Below, in pieces: positions 47,574-56,994 of a stretch of DNA of 64,000 nt; positions within the stretch are counted from its first letter, which is position 1; every line of letters begins with the position of its first letter. This DNA comes from Roseivivax halotolerans (GTDB taxonomy: Bacteria > Pseudomonadota > Alphaproteobacteria > Rhodobacterales > Rhodobacteraceae): the NCBI RefSeq assembly GCF_900115815.1, contig NZ_FOXV01000009.1:1-64000 (forward strand), in the 5' to 3' direction. The notes under the pieces were generated by a model, which was not told the origin of the DNA, ran no database searches, and saw only the letters and a list, made by a program, of their open reading frames with translations. A program made the position numbers and the translations under genes.

Positions 47574-48653
47574 ATGACGGGTGTGCTGGCCAGCCAACAG
47601 ATCGAAGCGATGATCGCGAAAGGTGCGATCACGCCCGGTGCGCCCTTGGCCGAAGGTCAGGTTCAGCCTGCCAGTCTCGATCTGCGTCTCGGACATGAGG
47701 CCATCCGCGTGCGCGCCTCGTTTCTCGCGGGTGCGGGCCGCAACGTCGCAAGCCGCCTCGAGGAATTCGAGATGCACCGCGTCGATCTGTCGGGCGGCGC
47801 CGTTCTGGAAAAAGGCTGCGTCTATCTCGTGCCGCTTCTGGAACGCCTCGATCTGCCGGACGGCATTGCTGCGATCGCCAATGCCAAAAGCTCGACCGGG
47901 CGGCTCGATCTTCTGACCCGCACGATCACCGACGAGGGTATCGAGTTTGACCGCATCGCGCCGGGTTATTCCGGTCCGCTTTACGCAGAGATCTGCCCGC
48001 GCTCTTTCTCCGTTCTCGCGCGGACGGGCATGCGGCTCAACCAGATCCGCTTCCGAAACGGACGGTCTGTGCTGGACGATGACGAATTGCGAGCGTTGCA
48101 CGAAGCCGAAACGCTCGTGAATGGCGGGCCCGCCCTCATTCGCGACGGGCTTGGCTTCTCGGTCGATCTGCGCCCCGGCGAAGACGATGACCTCGTCGGT
48201 TACCGGGCGAAGCCGCATACCGGCGTGATCGATCTGGATCGCCTTGGACATTACGATCCGGCGGAGTATTGGGAAGAGATCCGCACGCGCGAGGGCCGGA
48301 TCATTCTCGATCCCGACGCCTTCTATATTCTCGTGAGCCGCGAAGCGGTCCACATCCCCCCCGCCTATGCTGCCGAGATGGCGCCCTATCTTGCGATGGT
48401 CGGGGAGTTTCGGGTGCATTATGCCGGTTTCTTCGATCCCGGTTTCGGCCATGCGGGCGCGGGTGGTACAGGATCGCGCGGCGTTCTCGAAGTGCGCTGC
48501 CACGAAGCGCCCTTCGTGCTGGAGCATGGGCAGATCGTCGGGCGGCTCGTTTACGAGCGGATGGACGAGGCTCCGGCACAGCTTTACGGCGCGGGAATCG
48601 CTTCGAACTACCAGGGCCAGGGCCTCAAGCTATCGAAACATTTCCGAGCTTGA
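47574..48653 (+). CDS. dcd: 2'-deoxycytidine 5'-triphosphate deaminase, long form
   Basis: Converts dCTP to dUTP for thymidylate synthesis. At 359 aa it is nearly twice the length of E. coli Dcd and matches the long alphaproteobacterial form with two dUTPase-like halves. Visible motifs are LASQQIEAMIAKGAI and VQPASLDLRLGHEAIRV near the start, ANAKSSTGRLDLLTRTI (about residues 102-118) and a second half with GHAGAGGTGSRGVLEVRCHEAPFVLEHGQ near 297-325. It follows tRNA-Pro by 95 bp and appears monocistronic. Confidence 0.87.
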   Translation: MTGVLASQQIEAMIAKGAITPGAPLAEGQVQPASLDLRLGHEAIRVRASFLAGAGRNVASRLEEFEMHRVDLSGGAVLEKGCVYLVPLLERLDLPDGIAAIANAKSSTGRLDLLTRTITDEGIEFDRIAPGYSGPLYAEICPRSFSVLARTGMRLNQIRFRNGRSVLDDDELRALHEAETLVNGGPALIRDGLGFSVDLRPGEDDDLVGYRAKPHTGVIDLDRLGHYDPAEYWEEIRTREGRIILDPDAFYILVSREAVHIPPAYAAEMAPYLAMVGEFRVHYAGFFDPGFGHAGAGGTGSRGVLEVRCHEAPFVLEHGQIVGRLVYERMDEAPAQLYGAGIASNYQGQGLKLSKHFRA

Positions 48654-48793
48654 GCGGGAACCGGCGCAGCGCGCTGGCTTGAAACCGCCCATTCTCCGCC
48701 GATCTCACCGGGATTGCGGAACGAAAACCCGCATTTGCAGCTTGTCTGTCCATCGCGGCCGCGACGGCCGATTTGCAGAATGGGAGCAAGCAA

Positions 48794-49339
48794 ATGCTGA
48801 CCAAGACCAAAACACTCTTCGCCGGATCCGCGCTTTGCGCCGTGATGGCTGTGCCCGCATATTCCCAGGTCATCACCTCCGAAGACGCAACGCTCGACCT
48901 CATGCTGACGCCTGACAGCACCAGCGATATCGTTGCAACCGTACCTGCGGATACCGAGTTTTCCGTGAATGTGTGCCTCGAAGCGGTCGATTGGTGCCGC
49001 GTCGATCTGGCTGGCACGGCGGGCTGGGTGCAGAAAGCCGCGCTCGATGTCGATTTCGACCGGATACCCGTCATGACATATGATTGGGACCGCTCGGAAG
49101 TCGTGGCGGTGGTCCGAACCGATGTCGATCCGACTTACGAGACGGTCATCGTCTACGCCGATGCCAATCCTGTGCAGACCGTCACCTTCGCCGAGCCGGT
49201 CGCCGTGGGCACGGTCGTGCCGCAGGACGTCACGCTCTACAATGTGCCCGATGAGCCCTACAGCTATGTCACGCTGAACGAACGGGTGGCGATCGTCGAT
49301 GTGGATACGCGGGAAATCGTCTACGTCCCGTCAAACTAA
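48794..49339 (+). CDS. secreted SH3-type / DUF1236-like periplasmic protein
   Basis: A 181-aa exported protein. The signal peptide (MLTKTKTLFAGSALCAVMAVPAYSQ) probably ends after AYS, at about residue 24. A bacterial SH3-like segment follows (about 27-90, with VCLEAVDWCRVDLAGTAGWVQ). The acidic C-terminal half ends with DVDTREIVYV, resembling DUF1236 proteins. GGGAG precedes ATG 48794; an earlier ATG at 48773 is less well placed. Function unknown, possibly binding cell wall or membrane. A terminator follows. Confidence 0.8.
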   Translation: MLTKTKTLFAGSALCAVMAVPAYSQVITSEDATLDLMLTPDSTSDIVATVPADTEFSVNVCLEAVDWCRVDLAGTAGWVQKAALDVDFDRIPVMTYDWDRSEVVAVVRTDVDPTYETVIVYADANPVQTVTFAEPVAVGTVVPQDVTLYNVPDEPYSYVTLNERVAIVDVDTREIVYVPSN

Positions 49340-49361
49340 GCACTCAAGCATGACAGAAAGA

Positions 49362-49391
49362 GGCCGGGCGCGATCTGCGTCCGGCCCTTTT
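49362..49391 (+). terminator. rho-independent terminator after the SH3-type gene
   Basis: GGCCGGGCGC and GCGTCCGGCC (one G-T pair) form a 10-bp stem around GATCT, directly followed by CTTTT. It lies 23 bp after the stop codon of the SH3-type gene. Confidence 0.8.
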
Positions 49392-49402
49392 CATAGACTT
49401 GG

Positions 49403-49618
49403 TCAGAAGCGGCCAATGCGCCGGGCGGCGCGCATCGCCTTTCCGGCCTGACGCGTCTGCTGCTTTGCGCCCTTTGCGCGGCGGCGCTCTTCGGGGGTCA
49501 TCTCGTCATGCGATTTGCCCTTGCCGAAGGCGCGGTCGATCCCGGCATTCACACCTTTGCCGACCAGCTTACGCATCACCATGCGCATCACCATGTTCAT
49601 GATCCCGTTCGCATTCAT
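49403..49618 (-). CDS. 71-aa basic protein of unknown function
   Basis: A small, highly basic protein. The first 25 residues are Met-rich and amphipathic (NMVMRMVMRKLVGKGVNAG). The C-terminal half is a charged helix with MTPEERRRAKGAKQQTRQAGKAMRAARR. A GAGG site precedes the ATG by about 7 bases. I recall similar short proteins in roseobacters but know no function. It lies between convergent neighbours, after scpB on the same strand. Confidence 0.65.
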   Translation of the reverse strand: MNANGIMNMVMRMVMRKLVGKGVNAGIDRAFGKGKSHDEMTPEERRRAKGAKQQTRQAGKAMRAARRIGRF

Positions 49619-49720
49619 CGTAGCCTCGTTGCTCTCATGGCATTTTCATCAAATTAGCATCGGATTGTGCCATTTTATGGGCCGCTGCGTTTCCACAGAT
49701 GAAAATATGCGTGATCACGC

Positions 49721-50395
49721 TCAATCCTCGAACAACTCGCTCTGGCCCTCATCGGTCTCTTCCTCTGCATCGGGATCACCCTCGCCAGAACTGGGCATCG
49801 TGCCGGGCGGTGGCCGGCTTTCCAGAAGCCCCGCAGAGCGCAGTTCCTTCAGGCCCGGAAGATCGCGCGCGCTTTCGAGGCCGAAATGGTCAAGGAAATC
49901 TTGCGTCACCACGAAGGTCACGGGCCGGCCCGGTGTCATGCGGCGGCGGCCGAAGCGAATCCATTCCATCTCGAGAAGCTGATCCACCGTCCCCCGACTG
50001 ACAGACACGCCGCGGATCTCCTCGATCTCGGCGCGGGTGACCGGCTGATGGTAAGCAATGATCGCAAGCGTCTCGATCGCCGCGCGGCTGAGCTTCTTGG
50101 TCTCGACCGTTTCCTTCTGCATCAGGAAGCCGAGATCTGGCGCGGTGCGGATCGCCCAGGCGTCACCCACGCGCACGACGCGAACCCCGCGGCCTTCGTA
50201 GCGCTTTTCAAGGTGCACGAGCGCCTCGGCGGCATCGGCCCCGTGCGGCATCCGGTTGTTGAGATCGCGCACCGTCACGGGTTCCGCCGAAGCAAAGAGA
50301 ATCGCTTCGACCATTCGCTCCTGCTCGCCCATCGGCGGCGCCTCGAAGAGCGTCTCGGCGGGCGCGTCTTCAGGGGCCTCAGTCTCGTCGCTCAT
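49721..50395 (-). CDS. scpB: segregation and condensation protein B
   Basis: Kleisin-associated winged-helix subunit of the SMC-ScpAB complex that condenses chromosomes. The 224-aa protein has the conserved EQERMVEAILFASAEPVTVRDL near residues 24-45 and AAIETLAIIAYHQPVTRAEIEEIRGV near 105-130. An acidic tail follows. It overlaps scpA by ATGA. Confidence 0.95.
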   Translation of the reverse strand: MSDETEAPEDAPAETLFEAPPMGEQERMVEAILFASAEPVTVRDLNNRMPHGADAAEALVHLEKRYEGRGVRVVRVGDAWAIRTAPDLGFLMQKETVETKKLSRAAIETLAIIAYHQPVTRAEIEEIRGVSVSRGTVDQLLEMEWIRFGRRRMTPGRPVTFVVTQDFLDHFGLESARDLPGLKELRSAGLLESRPPPGTMPSSGEGDPDAEEETDEGQSELFED

Positions 50396-51186
50396 TCGCG
50401 GCCCTCCCTCCGGCGCAGCTCGATCGGGGCAAAGAGTTCGGATTGACGCAGTTCAGCCTTGCCTTCCTTCACGAGTTCCAGCGAGGCCGCGAAAGTCGAG
50501 GCCGTAGCCGACCGCATCCGGACCGGATCGCTGTCCCATCCCTCGGGCATGTAGGCAGAGATATCCGTCCAGGTCCCCGCGAACCCGATCATCCCGCGCA
50601 TCCGCTCTAGCGCCATTTCCATTGTGAAGACGCGGTCGCGGTCCATGACGAAGGGGCGGAATTCGTCACGCGTTCGGATGCGCGCATAGGCTTGCATGAG
50701 ATCGAGAATGGTCGCGGTATACTTGATGCGCCGCACATGCTCCATCTTCTCGGGCACGCCGCGCTTGAAGAAGTCCCGGCCGAGTTGATCGCGCCCCATG
50801 AGCCGGGCAGCCACGTCCCGCATCGCCTGGAGCCGTTCAAGTTGAAAGGCCAGATGCTCGGCGAGTTCCTCGCCCGACGGGCCCTCCTCGGTTGGATCAG
50901 GCGGCAGGAGCAGACGCGATTTCAGGAAGGCGAGCCACGCGGCCATGACGAGGTAATCCGCGGCAAGCTCGATCCTGAGCTCCTTCGCCTTTTCGACGAA
51001 CGCGAGGTATTGCCGCGCCAGCGCCAAAACGGAAATGCGCCGCAGGTCGACCTTCTGCGTTCGGGACAATGTGAGAAGCAGATCGAGCGGACCTTCGAAC
51101 CCGTCCACATCGACGATCAGCGCCTCCGCCTCGAGGCGATCGGCTACGGATATCGGTTGGAGGTCGAACTCTGTCTCTTCGGTCAT
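50392..51186 (-). CDS. scpA: segregation and condensation protein A
   Basis: Kleisin subunit bridging SMC heads. The 264-aa protein begins its conserved part with VDGFEGPLDLLLTLSRTQKVDLRRISVLALARQYL (about residues 27-61), then LELAADYLVMAAWLAFLKSRLLLP. It overlaps nagZ upstream and scpB downstream by ATGA, so four genes from the SPOR protein to scpB are translationally coupled. Confidence 0.95.
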   Translation of the reverse strand: MTEETEFDLQPISVADRLEAEALIVDVDGFEGPLDLLLTLSRTQKVDLRRISVLALARQYLAFVEKAKELRIELAADYLVMAAWLAFLKSRLLLPPDPTEEGPSGEELAEHLAFQLERLQAMRDVAARLMGRDQLGRDFFKRGVPEKMEHVRRIKYTATILDLMQAYARIRTRDEFRPFVMDRDRVFTMEMALERMRGMIGFAGTWTDISAYMPEGWDSDPVRMRSATASTFAASLELVKEGKAELRQSELFAPIELRRREGRE

Positions 51187-52187
51187 CCCGCGCGCTCAGA
51201 TGGAAGCGCATCAAGCTTGGCGGAGAGTTCCGCGATGTCAACCTCGCCCGGATCCCGCCGGGCGGTCAGCGCCGCGACCGCGCGCACATGGGATTCGGCG
51301 CTCATCTTGCCCACCCGCTCCATCAGCGGCGCCATCTCGTCCATCTCGCCGTTGCAATGCAGGACGCAATCGCAGCCCGCCGCGATGGCCGCAGCGCCGC
51401 GCTCGGGCACGGTCCCCGACAGCGCTTCCATCGAGATATCGTCGGTCATCAGGAAGCCGCGGAAGCCCAGTTCCTGCCGGATGAGCGCGATCATCCGGTT
51501 AGAGATCGTTGCGGGCTGCCGGTCAAAGGCTTCGAAGACAAGGTGCGCGGTCATGCCGAGCGGCAAATCCGCGAAGGCGCGGAACACGGCGAAATCGGCC
51601 TGCATCAGATCGTCGGGCGCGGCATCGATCCGCGGCAGGGCGAGATGGCTGTCGAGCTTGGCGAGCCCGTGCCCCGGCATGTGCTTCATCACCGGCAGAA
51701 CGCCGCCGTCGAAATGCGCCTGCGCCGCCGCGCGGCCCCGCTCGGTCACGGCCCGGACCGATGTGCCGAGGCAGCGATGGTGCAAAACCGAATGTGTCTC
51801 GTCGCGCGCGATATCGAGGGTCGGCGCGCAATTGCCATCGATGCCGTAGCTTCTGAGTTCGGCAGCGATGATACGATAGCGCAGGTAGAATGCCTGCGCC
51901 GCATTGTCCCCGTAGCGGGCCGCAAATTCGAGCGGCGCATCCCAGCTTCGCGCCAGGGGCGGGCGAAGGCGCTGCACACGTCCGCCTTCCTGATCGATGA
52001 AGATCGGAGCGTCCCGGCCCACCGCGTCGCGCAAGTCCGCCGTCAGCGCGCTGATCTGGTCGGGGTTCTCGAGATTGCGAGAGAAGAGAATGAAGCCGAA
52101 CGGGTTCGTCTCGGCAAAGAGGCGGCGCTCGCTTGCCCCGAGGGTCGTGCCCCCGGGCGCAAGGATGGCCGCCCCGAACCGGCTCAT
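51183..52187 (-). CDS. nagZ: beta-N-acetylhexosaminidase (peptidoglycan recycling)
   Basis: A 334-aa GH3 enzyme that removes N-acetylglucosamine from recycled muropeptides in the cytoplasm. Visible motifs are NLENPDQISALTADLR, FIDQEGGRVQRL (about residues 66-77), KHMPGHG (about 162-168) with the nearby DSH dyad, and FLMTDDISMEAL holding the nucleophile Asp. ATG 52187 overlaps the SPOR gene stop and is preferred over an ATG 21 bases upstream. Confidence 0.93.
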   Translation of the reverse strand: MSRFGAAILAPGGTTLGASERRLFAETNPFGFILFSRNLENPDQISALTADLRDAVGRDAPIFIDQEGGRVQRLRPPLARSWDAPLEFAARYGDNAAQAFYLRYRIIAAELRSYGIDGNCAPTLDIARDETHSVLHHRCLGTSVRAVTERGRAAAQAHFDGGVLPVMKHMPGHGLAKLDSHLALPRIDAAPDDLMQADFAVFRAFADLPLGMTAHLVFEAFDRQPATISNRMIALIRQELGFRGFLMTDDISMEALSGTVPERGAAAIAAGCDCVLHCNGEMDEMAPLMERVGKMSAESHVRAVAALTARRDPGEVDIAELSAKLDALPSERAG

Positions 52188-53194
52188 CGTGCGACGACCG
52201 GGATGCAATCGGTGCCTTCGGCGACGAGCGCCGCACAGAACCGCCGTGCATCAGACAGATCGCTGAAGCCATGCGCGCGGAGGCGGTAGAAGGTCTTTCC
52301 GCCCGATTGAGCCTTCTGGATCACGCGTGTCTTGGGGCCGAGGTAATCCTCGAACCGGGCGGCGAGCTTGCCCCATTCCGCGCGGGCGACCTCTTCGCTG
52401 TCGAAGGCGCCAAGCTGGACAAGCCGTGTCCCGGCCTCGATCGAGCCGGCGTCAAGCTCGCGGGCCGCGTCGGCCTCGGCGGCCGTGAGCGGCGACAGCG
52501 AGGCGGTCCGTAGACCGTCAGGACGACGCTTGGGCTTCAGCGATTTCGCGACACCGCTCTCACCAGACAGAGCCAGCGCGATGGTCGCGTCGATTGCGGC
52601 CTTCTCCATCTCGTCGCCATCCTCGGGGATCGGGGCTTCGGACACGCTTTCAGTCGCGTCTGGCGCCTCGTTTTCGGATGCGGCCTCTTGCGGCGCGGGC
52701 GCAGAAAGCGGCTCGGCCCCGGCGGTCACCTCTTCGACAAGCGCCGCGAGCGTCAGCTCTTCCGGCGTATCCTCAGGGGCGTTCGGCTTTGCGATGGCAG
52801 CGGCGCGCGCGGCGTTCTTGGCCTTCTGCGCTTCCGCCGCGAAGAGCCGGGCCGCGGCCACATCCTCGGCCGTCAGATAGGCATCTTTCGGAGCGAGCGT
52901 CAGTTGCTCGGGCGGCGGCGGTGCCGTGCCCTGCCCTGCGACGTCGTTGACGGCGAGGCCCTGGTGGCTCGCTGCCTGGCCGCCCGGATTCTCCGGCTGC
53001 ATACGCATCGGACCCTCCTGTGCCTTGACCACCGGGATGCCTGAGACATCCCGCATCACGAGCTTCGTGCCCCAGACGCCGACACCGACAATAAGGGCCA
53101 GCGACAAGGCCGCGCCTGTCAGATGTGTGATTTTCGTCAGAGTCCCGAAGGACGCCTCCCCCTCATCGGGGCCGGAGCGATACGTATCCGCCAT
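52184..53194 (-). CDS. SPOR-domain inner-membrane protein
   Basis: A 336-aa cell-envelope protein. It has a short cytoplasmic N-terminus, one membrane helix (about residues 27-48), a long Ala/Glu/Pro-rich periplasmic linker, and a C-terminal SPOR domain (about 258-336, starting TRLVQLGAFDSEEVAR) that binds denuded septal glycan. It is a likely cell-division factor like FtsN or DedD. It lies between argS and nagZ, the usual alphaproteobacterial order. Confidence 0.88.
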   Translation of the reverse strand: MADTYRSGPDEGEASFGTLTKITHLTGAALSLALIVGVGVWGTKLVMRDVSGIPVVKAQEGPMRMQPENPGGQAASHQGLAVNDVAGQGTAPPPPEQLTLAPKDAYLTAEDVAAARLFAAEAQKAKNAARAAAIAKPNAPEDTPEELTLAALVEEVTAGAEPLSAPAPQEAASENEAPDATESVSEAPIPEDGDEMEKAAIDATIALALSGESGVAKSLKPKRRPDGLRTASLSPLTAAEADAARELDAGSIEAGTRLVQLGAFDSEEVARAEWGKLAARFEDYLGPKTRVIQKAQSGGKTFYRLRAHGFSDLSDARRFCAALVAEGTDCIPVVAR

Positions 53195-53266
53195 GCCTGC
53201 CTCTCGTTCCAGCGGCGTGTCGCGCTGGTTTCACTGCTCTGCCAGACCGGCGTGGCGCTTGTTTCG

Positions 53267-55012
53267 TCAGCGCATTTCTTCTGCCGGTTCGACCCCAAGG
53301 ATACCCAAACCCGATGCCAAGACAACCGCCACCGAACGGGCCAGCGCGATTTTCGACTGGCTTGTTGCGGGATCGCCCTCCTGCAGGAAGCGCAGCTCGG
53401 GAACATCGTTGCCCTTGTTCCAGAGCGCGTGCAGTTCGGACGCCAATTCATACAGATAAAACGCCACCCGGTGCGGCTCGTGCCCGCGCGCCGCGATCTC
53501 GACGAGACGCGGCCATTCGGCGAGCTTCTTCGCAACGGCGAGTTCCGAAGGATGAATCATGCCCGAAAGATCAGCCTCGGCGAGCGCGGCATCCGAGACG
53601 TTGATCCCCGCGGCGTCCGCCTTGCGCAGCACCGACGAGATCCGGGCATGGGCGTATTGCACGTAGAAGACCGGATTGTCCTTGGATTGCTCCAGCACCT
53701 TGTCGAAATCGAAATCGAGCGGCGCATCGTTCTTGCGCGTCAGCATCACGAAGCGGGTCACGTCCGGACCGACCTCGTCGATCACGTCGCGCATGGTGAC
53801 GAACGTGCCTGCCCGTTTGGACATCTTGAACGGCTCGCCGTTCTTGAACAGCTTCACGAGCTGGGTGAGCTTGATGTCGAGCGGTGTCTTCTCGTCGGAC
53901 AGCGCCGCAACGGCCGCTTTCATCCGCTTCACGTATCCGCCGTGGTCGGCGCCGAAGACATCGATGAGCTGATCGAAGCCGCGGCTCACCTTGTCATAGT
54001 GATACGCGATATCGGGCGCGAAATAGGTCCAGGCCCCGTCCGACTTCATGATCGGCCGGTCGACATCGTCACCATATTCGGTCGACTTGAAGAGCGTCTG
54101 CTCGCGCGGCTCCCAATCCTCGGGCGTCTTGCCTTTCGGCGGCTCGAGAACACCCTTGTAGATCAGGCCCTTGGCGCGCAAATCCTCGATCGCGGCCTCG
54201 ATCCGGCCGGTGCCATACAGCGACTTTTCGGAATAGAAGACATCCATCTCGATGCCGAGGCGCTTCAGATCCTCGCGGATGAGATCCAGCATGGCATCCG
54301 TGGCAAACTCGCGCACGTCCTCGAGCCAGACTTCTTCGCCGGCATCGACATAGGCGTCGCCGACCTTGTCCCTGAGCGCCTGGCCGACCTCGATCAGGTA
54401 ATCGCCAGGATAGGTGCCGTCGGCAAACTCCACCTCGTGCCCGTGCGCCTCGAGGTAGCGCAGGTAGACGGACCGGGCGAGCACATCGACCTGCGCGCCG
54501 CCGTCGTTGATGTAGTATTCCCGCGTCACGGAATAGCCGGCGTAATCGAGAAGCGCCGCCAGCGCATCGCCGAACACGGCGCCCCGCGTATGGCCGACAT
54601 GGAGCGGCCCGGTCGGGTTTGCCGAGACATACTCGACGTTCACGCTCTGGCCCGCGCCCATATCCGAACGGCCGAAACGCTCTCCAGAGCTCAGAACCGT
54701 GCGCGGCATGGCCTGCCAAACGCTGTCGGCAAGACGCATGTTGATGAAGCCCGGCCCCGCGACGCTCGCCTCGGCGATCTTCGGATCGGCGGTCAGGTGC
54801 GGCACCAGCGCTTCGGCGATGTCGCGCGGCTTTTTCCCCGCGGGCTTTGCGAGAACCATCGCGGCATTCGTCGCCATGTCGCCATGCGCGGGATCGCGCG
54901 GCGGCTCGACCGTCACGGGCGCAAGGTTCAGATCCTCCGGCAGCGCGCCTTCGGATTGAAGCGCGGCGATGGCCTGGGTGACAAGGGTTCCGATCTCGGA
55001 AAAGAGGTTCAT
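53267..55012 (-). CDS. argS: arginyl-tRNA synthetase
   Basis: Class I synthetase charging tRNA-Arg. The 581-aa protein has the HIGH motif as HVGHTRG in [20 protein letters not shown] (about residues 131-150) and a KMSKS-like site as [10 protein letters not shown] (about 398-407). N-terminal Add and C-terminal DALR anticodon-binding domains are present. It precedes the SPOR gene by 72 bp. Confidence 0.97.
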   Translation of the reverse strand: MNLFSEIGTLVTQAIAALQSEGALPEDLNLAPVTVEPPRDPAHGDMATNAAMVLAKPAGKKPRDIAEALVPHLTADPKIAEASVAGPGFINMRLADSVWQAMPRTVLSSGERFGRSDMGAGQSVNVEYVSANPTGPLHVGHTRGAVFGDALAALLDYAGYSVTREYYINDGGAQVDVLARSVYLRYLEAHGHEVEFADGTYPGDYLIEVGQALRDKVGDAYVDAGEEVWLEDVREFATDAMLDLIREDLKRLGIEMDVFYSEKSLYGTGRIEAAIEDLRAKGLIYKGVLEPPKGKTPEDWEPREQTLFKSTEYGDDVDRPIMKSDGAWTYFAPDIAYHYDKVSRGFDQLIDVFGADHGGYVKRMKAAVAALSDEKTPLDIKLTQLVKLFKNGEPFKMSKRAGTFVTMRDVIDEVGPDVTRFVMLTRKNDAPLDFDFDKVLEQSKDNPVFYVQYAHARISSVLRKADAAGINVSDAALAEADLSGMIHPSELAVAKKLAEWPRLVEIAARGHEPHRVAFYLYELASELHALWNKGNDVPELRFLQEGDPATSQSKIALARSVAVVLASGLGILGVEPAEEMR

Positions 55013-55106
55013 CTCGGCGTGCTCCTGGGCTGCGCCGCTTCCTCTACCATGCGCGGGTGCGGCGTCAATGCGGGCGGAGCTGACGCGAACACGTCACCGC
55101 ACCCGA

Positions 55107-56924
55107 TCATGCCTCCTTGCGCTCCTCCCGCTTGGGCGCCAGCACCAGGATCTGCACATCGTTCTGATCAAGCGGCTCGGCCTCGGGACCAAGGAAACGC
55201 AGCGAGCCGTCGGGCCCGAAATCCGCCACGATGAACGCCTTGGGGTTCTTCTCGCGCCATTGGCTCAAGGTGAACTCCTTCGACAGTTTCGTTGCGCGGA
55301 ATTCCCAGCCATCGTGGATGCGGGCATTGGCCTCGAGATAGGTCTCGTTCGGTCCGATGGGCCGTCCGCCAAGGGTCGCGGGCAGAGCGTGACGCGCGGA
55401 GCTGTCCTTGGACCTTTTGAGCTGGAAGACCTTCTCCCGCCCGAATTCTGGCCCGAGATCGGTCGTCACGAGCGTATTGTAAGCGTCGTTATCCGTTGCC
55501 GCGATGACCTGCTCGTAGCGCACGAGGTCGAGCCGATGCTCGGCGTCTTCGGAGAGAAGATCACCGAAATAGGTCTCGATCTCGGCCTCGCGAGCGGCCC
55601 GCAGATGCATGTAGTTCGGATCGACGATGATGACCGGCAAGCCGATGCCCTTGAGCGCACGGGCCAGCGCCACCGACCAGGGCGATCCGCCGACGATCAT
55701 GACGCCGGGCCGGTCGGCCGCCGTCAGACCGAGTGCGCGGGCGAGCGGCGACAGCGTGAAGCCGTGCAGGACCACGGTCGCCGCGACAAGCGCGAAGGCC
55801 AAAGGCGCCATCTGCGCGCCATCCTCGATACCGATATCCGCAAGCCGCTCCCCGAAAAGGCCCGCGACGGCCACCAGGACGACACCGCGCGGGCCGGTGA
55901 GCGCGATCAGCATCCGCTCGGCGCGCGGCACGCCCGAAAACGCAAGCGAGAGCAGCACCGCGGCCGGACGCGCTACGAAGATCACGGCCAGGACAAAGAG
56001 AAGCGCCCTGAGATCGAGCGCCATCAGCGTCTCGCGATCCATGTTCGCGGCCAGAAGGATGAAGACGCCCGAGACCAGCATCACCGTCGCCTGCTCCTTG
56101 AAGCGGCGCAGCTCGGTGTAGGACGGCAGCTCCACATTGGCGATGAGGATGCCCATCAGCGTGACCGCCAGAAGCCCCGCCTCGTGCAGCACCCAATCGG
56201 ACACGCCGAAGACGCCAAGGACCAGCACGAAAAGGACCGGGACTTTCATGTATTCGGGGACCATGCCCCGTCCGAAGGCGCGCGCGGTGCCCCACCCCGC
56301 CGCAAGACCGAGCAGCGTCGCGACGGCGATGCCGATCACGAGGTCCGCGACGGCCTGCCCCGCCCCGGTCGCAGTCTGCACCACGATGACGATCTCGAAG
56401 GCGAGGACGGCGGCCAGCGCGCCCACCGGGTCGTTGACGATCGCTTCCCATTGCAAGAGCGCCGCCGGCCGGCGCCTCAGCCGGGCCTGACGCAGCAAGG
56501 GCGCGATCACGGTGGGGCCGGTCACGATCATGATGCCGCCAAAGACCGCCGAGGTCGCCCAGGACAAGCCCGCCACGTAATGCAGCGTCCCCGCCGAGAA
56601 GGCCCAGCCGAGCGGCGCGCCGAGCACGACGAGCCGCTTCACCCCGGTCGCGGCATCGCGCAGCCCGGCGAAATGAAGCGTGAGACCGCCTTCGAAGAGG
56701 ATGATCGCCACCGCGATCGCGATCATCGGTTGCAGCAGGTTTCCGAAATCACGGGATGGATCGAGAAGGCCGAGGCCAGGCCCCACGACAAGGCCCGCGA
56801 CAAGCATCAGCACGATCGCGGGCATCCTCAGCCGCCATGCCAGCCATTGCGAGCCGACGCCAAGTGCACCCACGAGGGCAAATCCCATCACCGGGTCGAG
56901 CCCCGCCGTTTCCGCAACCGCCAT
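55107..56924 (-). CDS. cation:proton antiporter with C-terminal RCK/TrkA-N domain
   Basis: A 605-aa protein. About twelve membrane helices (residues 10-390) form a CPA-type Na+ or K+/H+ exchanger domain, with GPTVIAPLLRQARLRR and NDPVGALAAVLAFE near 133-172. The NDPVGA pattern replaces the paired aspartates of NhaA-type ion sites, as in the NhaP/CPA1 group. A Rossmann RCK-N domain (RPGVMIVGGSPWSVALARALK, about 400-500) may bind nucleotide and gate transport. It lies between argS and dgt, normally nearer neighbours. Confidence 0.88.
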   Translation of the reverse strand: MAVAETAGLDPVMGFALVGALGVGSQWLAWRLRMPAIVLMLVAGLVVGPGLGLLDPSRDFGNLLQPMIAIAVAIILFEGGLTLHFAGLRDAATGVKRLVVLGAPLGWAFSAGTLHYVAGLSWATSAVFGGIMIVTGPTVIAPLLRQARLRRRPAALLQWEAIVNDPVGALAAVLAFEIVIVVQTATGAGQAVADLVIGIAVATLLGLAAGWGTARAFGRGMVPEYMKVPVLFVLVLGVFGVSDWVLHEAGLLAVTLMGILIANVELPSYTELRRFKEQATVMLVSGVFILLAANMDRETLMALDLRALLFVLAVIFVARPAAVLLSLAFSGVPRAERMLIALTGPRGVVLVAVAGLFGERLADIGIEDGAQMAPLAFALVAATVVLHGFTLSPLARALGLTAADRPGVMIVGGSPWSVALARALKGIGLPVIIVDPNYMHLRAAREAEIETYFGDLLSEDAEHRLDLVRYEQVIAATDNDAYNTLVTTDLGPEFGREKVFQLKRSKDSSARHALPATLGGRPIGPNETYLEANARIHDGWEFRATKLSKEFTLSQWREKNPKAFIVADFGPDGSLRFLGPEAEPLDQNDVQILVLAPKREERKEA

Positions 56925-56994
56925 ACTCAGCCTCTTACATACCGCTCGATACCATACCGCTGCAAATGCACGGCAATGGCAAGTGGTTGCGGTG

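Noticed and set aside
53123-55234. 703-codon plus-strand frame opposite argS
   Set aside because: Complement of argS codons; no recognisable domain and no translation start signal.
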